DNA from: Maribellus sp. CM-23
Lineage (GTDB): Bacteria; Bacteroidota; Bacteroidia; Bacteroidales; Prolixibacteraceae
DNA length: 64,000 nucleotides
Reading direction: 5' to 3'
NCBI RefSeq assembly: GCF_021354595.1
Contig: NZ_JADWYJ010000001.1
Span: 349,446 to 413,445, forward strand
Made by a program: the position numbers and the translations under genes. Below, piece after piece: positions 9,726 through 18,825 of the stretch (position 1 is its first letter; the number at the start of each line of letters is the position of its first letter). The notes beneath the pieces are model-generated. The model saw nothing but the letters and a program-made list of their open reading frames with translations, searched no databases and was not told where the DNA came from.

Positions 9726-12059
9726 TTATTCATATCGCAACGCCTCCACCGGATTCCGGGTTGCCGCACGCCAGCTTTGCCAACTCACGGTTAACAGCGC
9801 AATTCCCAAAGCCAACACACCGGCCAACGCAAACATCCACCAGCTTAGAGTTGTTTTGTAAGCAAAGTTTTCGAGCCATCTATTCATAGCTAAATAAGCA
9901 ACAGGCGTGGCCAGTACAAAAGCAATGGCCACCCACTTTACAAAATCTTTGTTGAGCATCGTAAGTATTTCGGATACTCTGGCACCGTTTACTTTACGTA
10001 CTCCGATTTCCTTGGTGCGGTTCAGGCTAATCAGAAAAATCTGCCCGAGAATGCCCATACAGGTGAGTACAATGGCAATAAGCGAGAAAAACGTAATGGA
10101 CTTTGCCAGCTTATCTTCTTTTGCATACATCGCCTGAAACTGACTGTCGTAAAAAGTAAATTCCATGGGATCGTCGGGCAGCATGTTTTTCCACACATTC
10201 CGCACTTCGTCCATTTGCTTCCCAACATTGCCGGGAGTTAAACGCAGCGAAAGTGTATTAAACCCGCGCTCCGGTTCATAAATAAGCGCTACCGGCGTCA
10301 TCCCCGAATGCAGCGATTCAACATGGAAATTATTTACCTCTCCCACCACATTGTAGCCGCCGTCGCGGCCATTATTGTATTTTTTATCCTGAATGGTTTC
10401 CCAGCCAAATCGTTTTCTCGCAGCCTCGTTCATCATACAGGCCTGGTTTTTATCACCTGCCAAAAAATTCCGTCCATTTAACAGCTGAACGCCAAAGGTT
10501 TCAAGGAAATCATCCGAAACATACACGCAGTTCACCATAAACTCGTCTCCTTCCACACCGCTTCCCATCGACATGTTAATATGCCCGGGATATCCATTGC
10601 TCAATGTACTGCCTGCAACAAACGGAAGCTTTGTTACTTCGTTTTTCAATGCTTCGGGCCGCTCAAACAGGAAAGGCAGTTCGATCCTTACAAGATGCTC
10701 GTCCGTAAAACCCAGGTCGTAATGTTTTACATACTGCAGTTGTTTGAAAATAAGCATCACAACCGCAATCAGCGCAATGGAAACGGTAAGCTGAAATGTA
10801 AGCATGGCTTGTTTGGCCAGTTGTTTTCCGGTGCGTTTCCGGCCTCCCAACAGAAAGTCGGTAATGTTGAACCGCGACAAAACATAGAGGGGAGCCAGGC
10901 TGTTTAGCAAAATAATCCCGGCGATTGTAGCCGCAAATACAGGCAACAGCTGGTGAAAATTAACATCAGCCAGGTAAATATTCCGGCCAAAAAGCAGCGG
11001 AGAGAAAGGCAAAAGAACGGAAGCCAGCATCACTGAGATTGCGAGTGCAATAAAAATTCCAAACGAAACTTCGATCAGTGAATCCATCAGAAGATGCATT
11101 TTCCCTGCCCCGTTGGTTTTGTTGATTCCGATTTCCTTTAGCTTCGCATATTGCATGGAAACGGTGTAATTGAGGTAATTAATACTGGAAAGCAGAATGA
11201 TAAGTATGGCAATCGAGAGAAAAACGATCAGCATTTTTGTGTTGCCTTTCGTGTGCGCATCGGTCCATCCAAGCTCTAAGTCAGAAAGATAAATATCGGC
11301 CAGGTTTTGCAGGGCCAGGCTGTCGGTTGATGCATTGAATTGCGGGATGGTCTGGTTTAGTTTTTCAGCAAATAGATCGGAGTTGACTCCGTTTTTTAGC
11401 AAAACAAAATGCTCTGCAGGATAAATACACTCCCCGTTGTTGCATTCCTGGGCCATCTGAAATTCTTTGTTGTCGCTGTTTAAAAGCAGTTCGGCCCTGA
11501 AACTTGAATTGCGGGGCAAGTCTTTCATAACAGCCGTTACAGTGGCCGTAAAAAATTCTTCTTTTACTGTCCGTCCCAGTGGATTCTTATCGCCAAAAAG
11601 CTTTTTTGCCACCGATTCACTTATCACTGCCGAGTTGATTTGCGAAAAAGGTTCTTCTTCCAGGCTGGACAAAACTTCTATCGAAAAAACATCGAAAAAG
11701 CGGTTGTTTGTGGAAACCACGTATTCAATCCGGCTATAATTTTTTGTTTCGGGATCTTTTAAGGTAATAGGATAATAAGAAAGTCCCATCGGGCAAGTAG
11801 CTTCAATATCCGGGTAGTTTTCAGAAAGTGCCGCATTTAGTTTATAATCGAGCCCTGAACGGCCTTTTTTTGCATCGAACACCCGGAATACATTCTGGTA
11901 ATTGGTAAAATGCGTATTCACATTGTGTTCGGCATTGTAAAACAGCCCAATAAGAATACAGGCCGTAAACCCAATGGCAAATCCACCAATAATCAACGAT
12001 GAATACAAGGTATTTTTTAAGAAGTTCCTGATGGCCAGTTTTATTTTAAATCGAATCAT
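9726..12059 (-). CDS. MacB/FtsX-type ABC transporter permease 5
   Basis: 777-residue permease: TM1 near residues 18-42 (SLIIGGFAIGFTACILIGLF), periplasmic domain, FtsX region (NYLNYTVSMQYAKLKEIGINKTNGAGK), central TM, second periplasmic domain, and C-terminal FtsX domain with EIGVRKVNGARVSEILTML ending NPVEALRYE. The last 95 residues match permeases 1-3 closely. A 94-bp gap separates it from permease 6; that gap contains a fossil permease 3-prime end at 12101-12121. No ATP-binding motifs are present. Confidence 0.93.
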   Translation of the reverse strand: MIRFKIKLAIRNFLKNTLYSSLIIGGFAIGFTACILIGLFYNAEHNVNTHFTNYQNVFRVFDAKKGRSGLDYKLNAALSENYPDIEATCPMGLSYYPITLKDPETKNYSRIEYVVSTNNRFFDVFSIEVLSSLEEEPFSQINSAVISESVAKKLFGDKNPLGRTVKEEFFTATVTAVMKDLPRNSSFRAELLLNSDNKEFQMAQECNNGECIYPAEHFVLLKNGVNSDLFAEKLNQTIPQFNASTDSLALQNLADIYLSDLELGWTDAHTKGNTKMLIVFLSIAILIILLSSINYLNYTVSMQYAKLKEIGINKTNGAGKMHLLMDSLIEVSFGIFIALAISVMLASVLLPFSPLLFGRNIYLADVNFHQLLPVFAATIAGIILLNSLAPLYVLSRFNITDFLLGGRKRTGKQLAKQAMLTFQLTVSIALIAVVMLIFKQLQYVKHYDLGFTDEHLVRIELPFLFERPEALKNEVTKLPFVAGSTLSNGYPGHINMSMGSGVEGDEFMVNCVYVSDDFLETFGVQLLNGRNFLAGDKNQACMMNEAARKRFGWETIQDKKYNNGRDGGYNVVGEVNNFHVESLHSGMTPVALIYEPERGFNTLSLRLTPGNVGKQMDEVRNVWKNMLPDDPMEFTFYDSQFQAMYAKEDKLAKSITFFSLIAIVLTCMGILGQIFLISLNRTKEIGVRKVNGARVSEILTMLNKDFVKWVAIAFVLATPVAYLAMNRWLENFAYKTTLSWWMFALAGVLALGIALLTVSWQSWRAATRNPVEALRYE

Positions 12060-12100
12060 AATTTTCTACTTGTTTTGATACCTGCTAATGTCTAAGCTTA

Positions 12101-12121
12101 TTATTCATACTTCAACGCTTC
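12101..12121 (-). pseudogene. Fossil 3-prime end of a permease gene (EALKYE-stop)
   Basis: Read on the minus strand these 21 bases encode E-A-L-K-Y-E-stop, a close variant of the EALRYE-stop that ends all six intact permeases. At the DNA level they match the ends of the neighbouring genes with only a couple of differences, but the codons before them (L-W-G) no longer resemble the family and there is no start. They lie 32 bp beyond the intact stop of permease 6 (12154-12156). The simplest reading is the remains of a deleted or recombined permease tail. Confidence 0.6.
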
Positions 12122-12153
12122 CCCCCACAAGCAGTCGGGATCTTCGCTCTCCT

Positions 12154-14553
12154 CTATTCATATCGGAGAGCTTCGACCGGGTTGCGGTTGGCAGTGCGTG
12201 TATAATTAATAGCAGCAATTAAAGCTACCAACAGCAATACAAACAGGCTGCACATCACAAAAATGCCCCAGTGCAGATCGATTTTGGCAGCAAAGTTCTG
12301 CATCCATTTGTCCGATGTCCACCAGGCTCCCACCAGGCCTAAAAGCACTGCCGGAAATGCAATAAATTCCAGGTCGGAAATAAAACTCCGCAAAATATCG
12401 GCAAGATTTGCACCTGCTATTCTTCGGATAGCGAGTTCCTTGCGCCTGCGTGCCGCTTCGTTGGAAGTATAGCCCAGCAAGCCAATAATTGTAATCAGCA
12501 GGATGATTGCATTTCCGGCCATCATCGCATTCCGAAAGCCTTGCTCGGCCTGGTAACTGTGGCGTTGTTCCTGTTCAAGGCTTTTTACCACGGCATCCTG
12601 AAACGGAAGAAAGCGGTTAAAAATGCCGGTAATCTTTTTCAGCATTCCTGCCTCCGCCGTTTCGCTGGCTTTTACCAGGATGTAAAAGGAGAAAGACGGA
12701 CGCCCGGCTCTTATCTGTTCAAATTTTTCTGCGGGATAGTAGAAGAATACGGAAGGTCGCGAATCAGGATCGGTAATTGTTTGAACAATAAAATCGGGGA
12801 ATACCCCACGGATGGTTGTTTCTCCGTGCTCACTGATCTTTACCTGTTCGCCTATCACATTCTGCCAGCCGTTAAAAGCCTTCAGTTTCCCAGCCCCTTT
12901 TTCACTGATAAGCACGTCGTTGGCAACTGCATTCTGTGGAGAGAAGTTTTCTCCGTGCGTTACCGGAATATTTAAAATCGAAAGATAATTTTCATCCACA
13001 AAATAGAAGTCGGCCACATTAAAAAGCTCTTTTTCGCCATCGGGCGAATTGATATTATTCCCTGCTGCTCCTTCAATCGGCACTCCACAGCCAAGCCCCA
13101 CTTTTTCAATTCCGGGAACTGAACGCAATTCATTTAATACTGTTGAAATTTTGCCGGCATCCATACCACTGGTTGAGCCATAATAAACTCCGCGGGTGTT
13201 GTAGCCATGATCGGCCGTTATTACACTGTTGTATTGCATGCTCACAATCACCAGCATGGTCAGGATAAAAGAAGCGCCTATAAACTGAAACGAAAGCAAC
13301 ACCAGCTTCCATTTGTTTCTTTTTTGCTGATAACTGCGAAAAGCCGTAGCCACCGGGATGCGGGAGAAAAAGCGCCCCGGCAAATAGCTGGTTAAAACCA
13401 CCAGCAATACAATCAGTAAAAGCAAAGGCCAGATAACAATGGGATTTACCACCGAAATAAGTTTATGCCCCAGTTGCGCCTCGGCCAAAGGTTTGATCAG
13501 CAGGATAATTAGTACCGCCCCCAGCACCGAGAGTAGGAACAGCACAAAAGTCTCGGAGAAAATAAGCTGCTGCAGGTTCCGGGATTCGGCCCCGCAGGTT
13601 TTATGAATGGCCGAGCTTTTGGCACGTTTTATCAACGCACTCAGCGTTAAAAGGGTGTAGTTCATCAGCGATACAAAAAGTACCGCAAAAGCGATGGTGG
13701 CAAGGATAAGAATCATATCGCGCATTCCACCAGAATGTAATTTTTTAATGGGTTTGAAAGAATACGTCAATACCACCCCGCCCTGTTGCTGTTCCAACTC
13801 TTCTATATCCTGGTACTTTACCTGCATTTTACGAACCGCTGTGGCCAGACTCTCAGGCTTTATTCCCGGAGCCAGTTTTACAGCAGCATAATACCGATCG
13901 TTTCCCAGCCAGTTGGTAGAACCATCCCACGAGAAAAACCGTCCGGTGGAAACCATTGAAATAAGCACATCGTATTGGTAATTTGTATTTTCCGGCAATT
14001 CTTCAAAAATGCCCGCAATGGTAAGCTTTCTTCCCGGGTATTCTTTTAGTTCAATGATTTTCCCGACTACGTCTCCCCCCATTTCTGAGGCAATTTTATT
14101 GGATACCATGCAAGTCATCGGACGTTGAAGTATCTCTTGCGGATTTCCGCTTATTACCGGCCGGGGAAGAACATCGAACAAAAACTCATCGGCCAGCGAA
14201 AAACTTGCCTGGTAGCTTTTTTTATCCTCAGTATAAAAAACGGATGAGCCAATACTGTTAAGGCGTGTAGCCGCTTCAATGCCCGGAACTTCGGCTTTCA
14301 TTCCGGGAGCCACTGCCCCGCTCACCCGAAAGTAACTCTCCATTTTATCCGAAGATTTATCGCTTATAAAGTTCTCGTGTACGATGTAAATACGGTTGGC
14401 ATCGGGGTAAAAACTATCGAAGCTGTAATAATACAACACCTCCGACAACAGCAAAATACCAAACGCCAGGCCGGCAGTTAAGGAAATAATACGGGTAGTA
14501 GTGTGTTCCCCTTTCCGAAACAGTCGGCGAATTGCGAGTTTAAAAAAGTTCAT
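12154..14553 (-). CDS. MacB/FtsX-type ABC transporter permease 6 (first of the array)
   Basis: 799-residue permease, the longest and the first after the ATPase. TM1 is near residues 24-44, followed by a periplasmic domain, an FtsX region (NYTLLTLSALIKRAKSSAIHKTCGAES), a second periplasmic domain and a C-terminal FtsX domain with ELAIRRIAGANLADIL. Both coupling-like stretches differ from the EIG[IV]RKVNGA consensus of the others, and the tail is divergent apart from the last NPVEALRYE. It is therefore the most distinct paralogue. A 166-bp gap separates it from the ATPase, and a fossil permease end lies just downstream. Confidence 0.92.
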   Translation of the reverse strand: MNFFKLAIRRLFRKGEHTTTRIISLTAGLAFGILLLSEVLYYYSFDSFYPDANRIYIVHENFISDKSSDKMESYFRVSGAVAPGMKAEVPGIEAATRLNSIGSSVFYTEDKKSYQASFSLADEFLFDVLPRPVISGNPQEILQRPMTCMVSNKIASEMGGDVVGKIIELKEYPGRKLTIAGIFEELPENTNYQYDVLISMVSTGRFFSWDGSTNWLGNDRYYAAVKLAPGIKPESLATAVRKMQVKYQDIEELEQQQGGVVLTYSFKPIKKLHSGGMRDMILILATIAFAVLFVSLMNYTLLTLSALIKRAKSSAIHKTCGAESRNLQQLIFSETFVLFLLSVLGAVLIILLIKPLAEAQLGHKLISVVNPIVIWPLLLLIVLLVVLTSYLPGRFFSRIPVATAFRSYQQKRNKWKLVLLSFQFIGASFILTMLVIVSMQYNSVITADHGYNTRGVYYGSTSGMDAGKISTVLNELRSVPGIEKVGLGCGVPIEGAAGNNINSPDGEKELFNVADFYFVDENYLSILNIPVTHGENFSPQNAVANDVLISEKGAGKLKAFNGWQNVIGEQVKISEHGETTIRGVFPDFIVQTITDPDSRPSVFFYYPAEKFEQIRAGRPSFSFYILVKASETAEAGMLKKITGIFNRFLPFQDAVVKSLEQEQRHSYQAEQGFRNAMMAGNAIILLITIIGLLGYTSNEAARRRKELAIRRIAGANLADILRSFISDLEFIAFPAVLLGLVGAWWTSDKWMQNFAAKIDLHWGIFVMCSLFVLLLVALIAAINYTRTANRNPVEALRYE

Positions 14554-14599
14554 TCTATGCGGTTACAATTAATTTTTCTGCGAATAGACAGCATCAATA

Positions 14600-14652
14600 A
14601 GTTCCCGATTTAATACCTACTAGCTATTACTACATGTACTAGCCCGGGAACT
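14600..14652. repeat. Inverted repeat in the ATPase-permease 6 gap
   Basis: An 8-bp perfect inverted repeat (AGTTCCCG at 14600-14607 with CGGGAACT at 14645-14652) encloses 37 nt, which contain two copies of TACTAG. It occupies the largest gap inside the operon. There is no T run next to it, so an mRNA processing or stabilising hairpin is more likely than a terminator; this is inference. Confidence 0.4.
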
Positions 14653-14719
14653 CTCTTCATTCATTGTTTTGTTTTCAGCTTTGAGGCAGTGGAATAAAAT
14701 ATCCACAATATCTGGCTTA

Positions 14720-15415
14720 CTAAAGTATCTCAGCCATTCTTTCGTTTACGTTTTCGGTGAGCACTTCGCCATCGAACAGGTTAATTACGCGATGAGCAAA
14801 ACCGGCATCGTGCATCGAGTGGGTAACCATGATAATGGTAGTTCCTTCACGGTTCAGTTCTGTTAAAAGATTCATGACTTCGAGGCCGTTTTTAGAGTCG
14901 AGGTTACCGGTTGGCTCATCGGCCAGTATCAGCTTTGGATTGGCCACCACCGCACGCCCAATGGCAACACGTTGTTGCTGACCACCCGAAAGTTGCTGCG
15001 GAAAGTGTTTGGCACGGTGCCCGATTTTCATACGTTCCAAAACCGCGTTTACCATTTCCTTTCGCTCACTGGCTTTTTTCTTTAAATAAATCAACGGCAG
15101 TTCTACGTTTTCGTAAACCGTCAGTTCATCAATCAGGTTAAAACTCTGGAACACAAAACCGATGTTTCCTTTGCGCATTTGTGTACGCTGACGCTCTTTG
15201 TACGAGCCTACTTCGGTGCCATCAAAAAAATAATTGCCACCGCTCGGATTGTCCAATAAGCCAATGATGTTCAGCAGGGTGGATTTCCCGCAACCCGACG
15301 GTCCCATAATGGCTACAAATTCGCCCGATTTAACCTGTATGTCAACTTCGTTTAAAGCGAATGTTTCTACTTCCTCTGTCCGGAAGATCTTTGTGAGTTT
15401 TTCTGTTCGTATCAT
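14720..15415 (-). CDS. MacB/LolD-type ABC transporter ATP-binding protein
   Basis: 231-residue cytoplasmic ATPase, the usual length for the LolD/MacB-type family. Walker A is GPSGCGKST near residues 38-46, the signature is LSGGQQQR, Walker B is [12 protein letters not shown], and the switch histidine is in [10 protein letters not shown]. The LolD/MacB hallmark GNLDSKNG is present. It is the only ATPase in an operon with six permeases, so it presumably serves all of them. The gene lies 23 bp after the HlyD-like gene and 166 bp before permease 6. Confidence 0.96.
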   Translation of the reverse strand: MIRTEKLTKIFRTEEVETFALNEVDIQVKSGEFVAIMGPSGCGKSTLLNIIGLLDNPSGGNYFFDGTEVGSYKERQRTQMRKGNIGFVFQSFNLIDELTVYENVELPLIYLKKKASERKEMVNAVLERMKIGHRAKHFPQQLSGGQQQRVAIGRAVVANPKLILADEPTGNLDSKNGLEVMNLLTELNREGTTIIMVTHSMHDAGFAHRVINLFDGEVLTENVNERMAEIL

Positions 15416-15438
15416 TTTATTGTTTTAGTATAATTTTT

Positions 15439-16695
15439 CTATTTCAAAATCAACTTGTCGTTATCTCCAAACAAGTCGTAACCTGAAGTTATTACTTTTT
15501 CACCGGATTCGAGGCCTTCCAGCACTTCGTAGTATTTTGGGTTTTTGCGCCCGATACGGATGGAGCGCTTGGTGGCAAAACTTCCCGACGGATCCACCAC
15601 GTATATCCACTGGCCTCCGGTACTGTTAAAGAATCCGCCCAGGCTCACCAATGTCGATTGCTCGGGCTGCCCCAATTGCAGGTTGATGTAGTAAGTCTGC
15701 CCGGTTCTGATGTTATCAGGACGCTCACCCGAAAAGACGAGATCAATTCTAAATTGTGAATTCCGCACTTCGGGATATACCTTTTTTACCACCATGTTGA
15801 AAATCTTTCCCTGGCGTTCGATCGTTGCCGAAAGGCTTCTTTTTACCCGGTCGATGTAATGTTCATCAATCATTGCTTCCACTTTGTAGTCAGTCAGTAC
15901 GTTAATCTGCCCAATGCGCTGGCCTTTCCCGATGCTTTGCCCGATTTCGGCATCCAGCATTCCCAACTGCCCGTCAACCGGGGCTTTTACATTCAGGTTA
16001 TCAAGCCGTTCGTAAACAAGGTCGAGCGTCTTCTGCATTTTTTGAAGGTCCTCCTCCAACTGGATCATTTCGCTGGCACGAATCATCGAATCGTTCTCCG
16101 CTTTTTGCCGGTTAATTTCCTCCAGTTGAATGGCATATTCGTAATCTTCCTTTGCCTGCAGGTAGCTTTCTTTCGAAACCAGTTCGTCGTTGTAAAGCGC
16201 CTTTTGTTGCTCAAAGTTCCTTTTCTTTTTAATGATTTCGTATTCTGAATTCAATAAATTTCTTTTCGACTCAATCTGCTGGGTTTCAAAATTAATGCGC
16301 GTTTGCCGCAACATGTTTTGTTTTTGCGCCAGGTTCGATTCGCTGTTCATAATGTTTTCGTACAACGACCGGTTTTCCAGCACCAGTATTACATCACCTT
16401 TGTTTAGCATGGTTCCTTCTTCAATCAAGCGTTCTTTCACCTGCCCCCCCTCTTCAGCATCGAGGTAAATGGTTGAAATGGGTTGAACAGCCCCATTGGT
16501 GCGGATGTAATCATCGAAATTCCCCTGCGCCACCTCTTCAATCGTTATTTTTTCCGGGTCAACCCGCAACGAAGAAACACCCGAACTCATTATTAATTTT
16601 ACGATCAGAAACAGAAACACAAGTGTTCCAACGGCATAAATAATGTGTTTGGGCCTGATGCCTTTTTTCTTCTCTATTTTTCGATCCATTGCCAT
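15439..16695 (-). CDS. HlyD/MacA-type periplasmic adaptor (membrane fusion protein)
   Basis: 418-residue adaptor that would bridge inner-membrane permeases and an outer-membrane channel. A short basic N-terminus is followed by one TM segment (HIIYAVGTLVFLFLIVKLIM, about 18-38), a biotinyl-lipoyl-like half (GGQVKERLIEEGTMLNKGDVILVLENR), a long alpha-helical hairpin at roughly 115-225 rich in E, K, Q and L, the second lipoyl half (NLNVKAPVDGQLG) and beta-barrel and membrane-proximal domains. It begins 42 bp after the TolC-like gene and ends 23 bp before the ATPase. A second Met at residue 3 is an alternative start. Confidence 0.94.
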   Translation of the reverse strand: MAMDRKIEKKKGIRPKHIIYAVGTLVFLFLIVKLIMSSGVSSLRVDPEKITIEEVAQGNFDDYIRTNGAVQPISTIYLDAEEGGQVKERLIEEGTMLNKGDVILVLENRSLYENIMNSESNLAQKQNMLRQTRINFETQQIESKRNLLNSEYEIIKKKRNFEQQKALYNDELVSKESYLQAKEDYEYAIQLEEINRQKAENDSMIRASEMIQLEEDLQKMQKTLDLVYERLDNLNVKAPVDGQLGMLDAEIGQSIGKGQRIGQINVLTDYKVEAMIDEHYIDRVKRSLSATIERQGKIFNMVVKKVYPEVRNSQFRIDLVFSGERPDNIRTGQTYYINLQLGQPEQSTLVSLGGFFNSTGGQWIYVVDPSGSFATKRSIRIGRKNPKYYEVLEGLESGEKVITSGYDLFGDNDKLILK

Positions 16696-16737
16696 AACAG
16701 AAATATTTTCAGGATAATTTTTATTCTATTTAATTGT

Positions 16738-18078
16738 TTACTGACGAAAACCAAACACGGGCTTTCCAAGGTACACATCAATTGTTTTTTGCTTGATGGT
16801 GTATTGAAGTTTTGTTCTTAGTAAATCGCTTTTGGCCTGGGCCAGAATATTTTTTGAATCATACAGTTCAATAATACTAATAAGCCCCTGGTCCAGTTTT
16901 TTCTCTGCCGCATCGTAGGCAACCTGTGCAAAATCAACCTGTTTTACCAGCTGATTATATTCAGCTATGAACGACTCCAATTCCTGCGAATTTTGGGTGA
17001 TCTCGTTTAGCAGTTCCTGCGATGTTTTTTCCAATTCGGTTTGGGCTTGCAAATAACTCAAACGTGCAAGCTTTACATCCGACCGCAATCCAAAGCGCTG
17101 AAAAACCGGAATATTAAGGGATAAACCAACAGATTGGCCTGCATTGTTTTTAAACTGGTCGCGCAAGGTAGCCGTATTGTCGCTGCCCTTTGTTTTGAAG
17201 TAATACGACGAATATCCGCCTGAAGCTGTGAGGCTTGGCCACAGGATTCCTTTTGCAATGGATAGGTTTTTCTGCGCAGCCTTCGTCCTGAGTTCCTGCG
17301 CTTTAATGGTGGGGTAAAAATCCAAAGCCCCGGTGAAGATATCGGATGCAGGTCTGGCTTCCGCTCCCGCTATGCCAATTTCGGGTGTTAGCAAATCGAT
17401 GCTGAAATCAGTGCCCGGATCAAAATTCATGGCCTGTTTGAGGTCGAGCATAGCCGTTTTATAATAATTCTGAGTTTGGATCAGGATCAACTCTTCCTTG
17501 GCCAGCCGCGATTCCATTTCCAGCAGGTCCGACTTGGCTTTTAGCCCGAGGTCAACCTGTTTCTGGGTACGTTTCAGGTTCATCTCCGACAATTGTTTTT
17601 GTTCTTTTACAATTTCTGCCAAACCATAATAGTAAACCGCATTGTAATAGCCCTGCATTACGGTAAAGGCCAGGTTGTACTTTTGCATTTTCTCGTCTTC
17701 CAAACCGGCCAGGTAGTTCATTTTACGGTACGAAATGGTGTTTTGCCGCGTAAAACCCCTGAAAACGTCGATCCCGGCCGACAAACCAAAACTACTGTAG
17801 AACTGGCTCATATTTATGTATTCGTATTTATCAAGGTCAAGCGATTTACCGTAGGAATTCGATCCGCTTGCCCCCATTGAAATACTTGGCAGAAGGTTTC
17901 GTTTCGATTGGTTCAGGCTTTCCTTGTTTATTTCATTCTGAATACCGCTTTTCTTTACATCCAGGTTGTTGGCAATGGCATACTGAATACATTCTTCAAG
18001 TTTCCATTCCTGCTGTGCCGCGGCACCAAATCCAAAGGATAAGAGTAGTACTGAAATTATTATTTTATTGATATTCAT
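16738..18078 (-). CDS. TolC-like outer-membrane efflux protein
   Basis: 446-residue outer-membrane factor with a signal peptide (cleavage likely after GAAAQ, near residue 21) followed by WKLEECIQYAIANN, the typical opening of the first OEP repeat. Two repeats with long coiled-coil helices can be recognised; the second includes ELYDSKNILAQAKSDLLRTKLQY. It is the first gene of the operon, so the exit duct is made before adaptor, ATPase and permeases. A sigma-54 type promoter lies 33-46 bp upstream of its ATG. Confidence 0.95.
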   Translation of the reverse strand: MNINKIIISVLLLSFGFGAAAQQEWKLEECIQYAIANNLDVKKSGIQNEINKESLNQSKRNLLPSISMGASGSNSYGKSLDLDKYEYINMSQFYSSFGLSAGIDVFRGFTRQNTISYRKMNYLAGLEDEKMQKYNLAFTVMQGYYNAVYYYGLAEIVKEQKQLSEMNLKRTQKQVDLGLKAKSDLLEMESRLAKEELILIQTQNYYKTAMLDLKQAMNFDPGTDFSIDLLTPEIGIAGAEARPASDIFTGALDFYPTIKAQELRTKAAQKNLSIAKGILWPSLTASGGYSSYYFKTKGSDNTATLRDQFKNNAGQSVGLSLNIPVFQRFGLRSDVKLARLSYLQAQTELEKTSQELLNEITQNSQELESFIAEYNQLVKQVDFAQVAYDAAEKKLDQGLISIIELYDSKNILAQAKSDLLRTKLQYTIKQKTIDVYLGKPVFGFRQ

Positions 18079-18110
18079 ATCCGGTTATTATACTATCGTC
18101 CTCAATTAGT

Positions 18111-18126
18111 GCCAAAAAAATGCCAC
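18111..18126 (-). promoter_or_regulatory. Sigma-54 (RpoN) promoter of the efflux operon
   Basis: On the minus strand the bases read GTGGCATTTTTTTGGC followed by AC. The -24 GG (18123-18124) and -12 GC (18111-18112) are separated by exactly 10 nt, and the contexts TGGCA and TGGCA fit the TGGCAC-N5-TTGCA consensus. Transcription would start near 18100, about 20 nt before the tolC-like ATG at 18078. An NtrC-family regulator encoded nearby fits this assignment. Confidence 0.7.
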
Positions 18127-18188
18127 GAATCATATTTAACTACAAGCCAACGCATTACCCATATAAATATTAAATCTCAAATGACTGA

Positions 18189-18228
18189 TTGTAAAATAAT
18201 TTTACAAAATATGTCAAATAATTAGACA
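18189..18228. promoter_or_regulatory. Two palindromes, candidate enhancer sites for an NtrC-type activator
   Basis: 18189-18207 is a perfect palindrome (TTGTAAAAT-A-ATTTTACAA). 18212-18228 is a near-perfect one (TGTCAAATAATTAGACA, 7 of 8 pairs). They lie 65-104 bp upstream of the -24 element, at a normal distance for sigma-54 activator sites. The dyads do not share one sequence, so they may bind different proteins; assignment to the adjacent regulator is inference. Confidence 0.5.
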
Positions 18229-18233
18229 CGCGG

Positions 18234-18264
18234 TTTGAAATATTTTTGGCACAAGTTAACTTTG
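18234..18264 (+). promoter_or_regulatory. Bacteroidota housekeeping promoter (TTTG-N19-TAACTTTG)
   Basis: TTTG at 18234-18237 and TAACTTTG at 18257-18264 with a 19-nt spacer match the -33/-7 consensus of the Bacteroidota primary sigma factor. Transcription would start near 18272 and run into the transposase and possibly on to the regulator-kinase pair. It overlaps nothing but is close to the divergent operator region. Confidence 0.65.
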
Positions 18265-18375
18265 AAGGAGTTGTTGGTTTGAAATCAGAAAACGGGATGC
18301 TGAATTACCAGATTCCGAAGAATAAAATAACCGAGTTGAGCCGCATCTTTCTAAATTATACCTGTAAACAAAAAA

Positions 18376-18825
18376 ATGAGTTGGATAAGAATATGGGTAC
18401 ATTTGGTTTTCACCACAAAAGATAGGTTTCCTTTTTTGAACACGCGGGAAATCAGGAAAAAGGTATTTTACCACCTATCAGAGAATGCAAAAGAAAAAGA
18501 AATATGGTTGGATAAAGTAGGCGGCCATAAAGAACATGTTCATTGTTTAATCTCAATTGGGAAAGAGCAGACAATTAGCAAAATAGCTCAATTAATCAAA
18601 GGAGAATCTTCTTTTTGGATCAACAAAAATGAGCTGATCCCTTATAAATTCTCGTGGCAAGACGATTTCTGGGCAGTTAGTGTAAGTGAAAGTCATATTG
18701 AAAGAGTAAGAAAATATATTGACAAACAGGAAGAGCATCACGGGAAAAAATCTTTTGATGAAGAAGTGGAAATGTTCATGGAAAAATACGGTTGGAACTA
18801 CCTCTCCGAAGAAAGAGGCCAATGA
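18376..18825 (+). mobile_element. HUH (IS200/REP-associated) tyrosine transposase
   Basis: 149-residue Y1 transposase (PF01797 type). The HUH metal-binding motif is His54-Val-His56 in HKEHVHCLIS, and the catalytic tyrosine is probably Tyr114 in VRKYIDKQ. The family nicks single-stranded DNA at hairpins. No accessory tnpB is present. The stop codon runs directly into a cluster of short palindromes (18826-18963), the arrangement expected of a REP-associated (RAYT) gene rather than a full insertion sequence. It sits between the efflux operon promoter and the regulator genes. It appears intact. Confidence 0.9.

Noticed and set aside
12122..12153. Complete seventh permease
   Set aside because: Only about 22 bp resemble a permease end; the upstream codons do not match the family.
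18246..18264. Plus-strand TGGCAC as a second sigma-54 promoter
   Set aside because: The base pair 10 nt after GG is CT, not GC; the same stretch gives a perfect TAACTTTG housekeeping -7 element instead.
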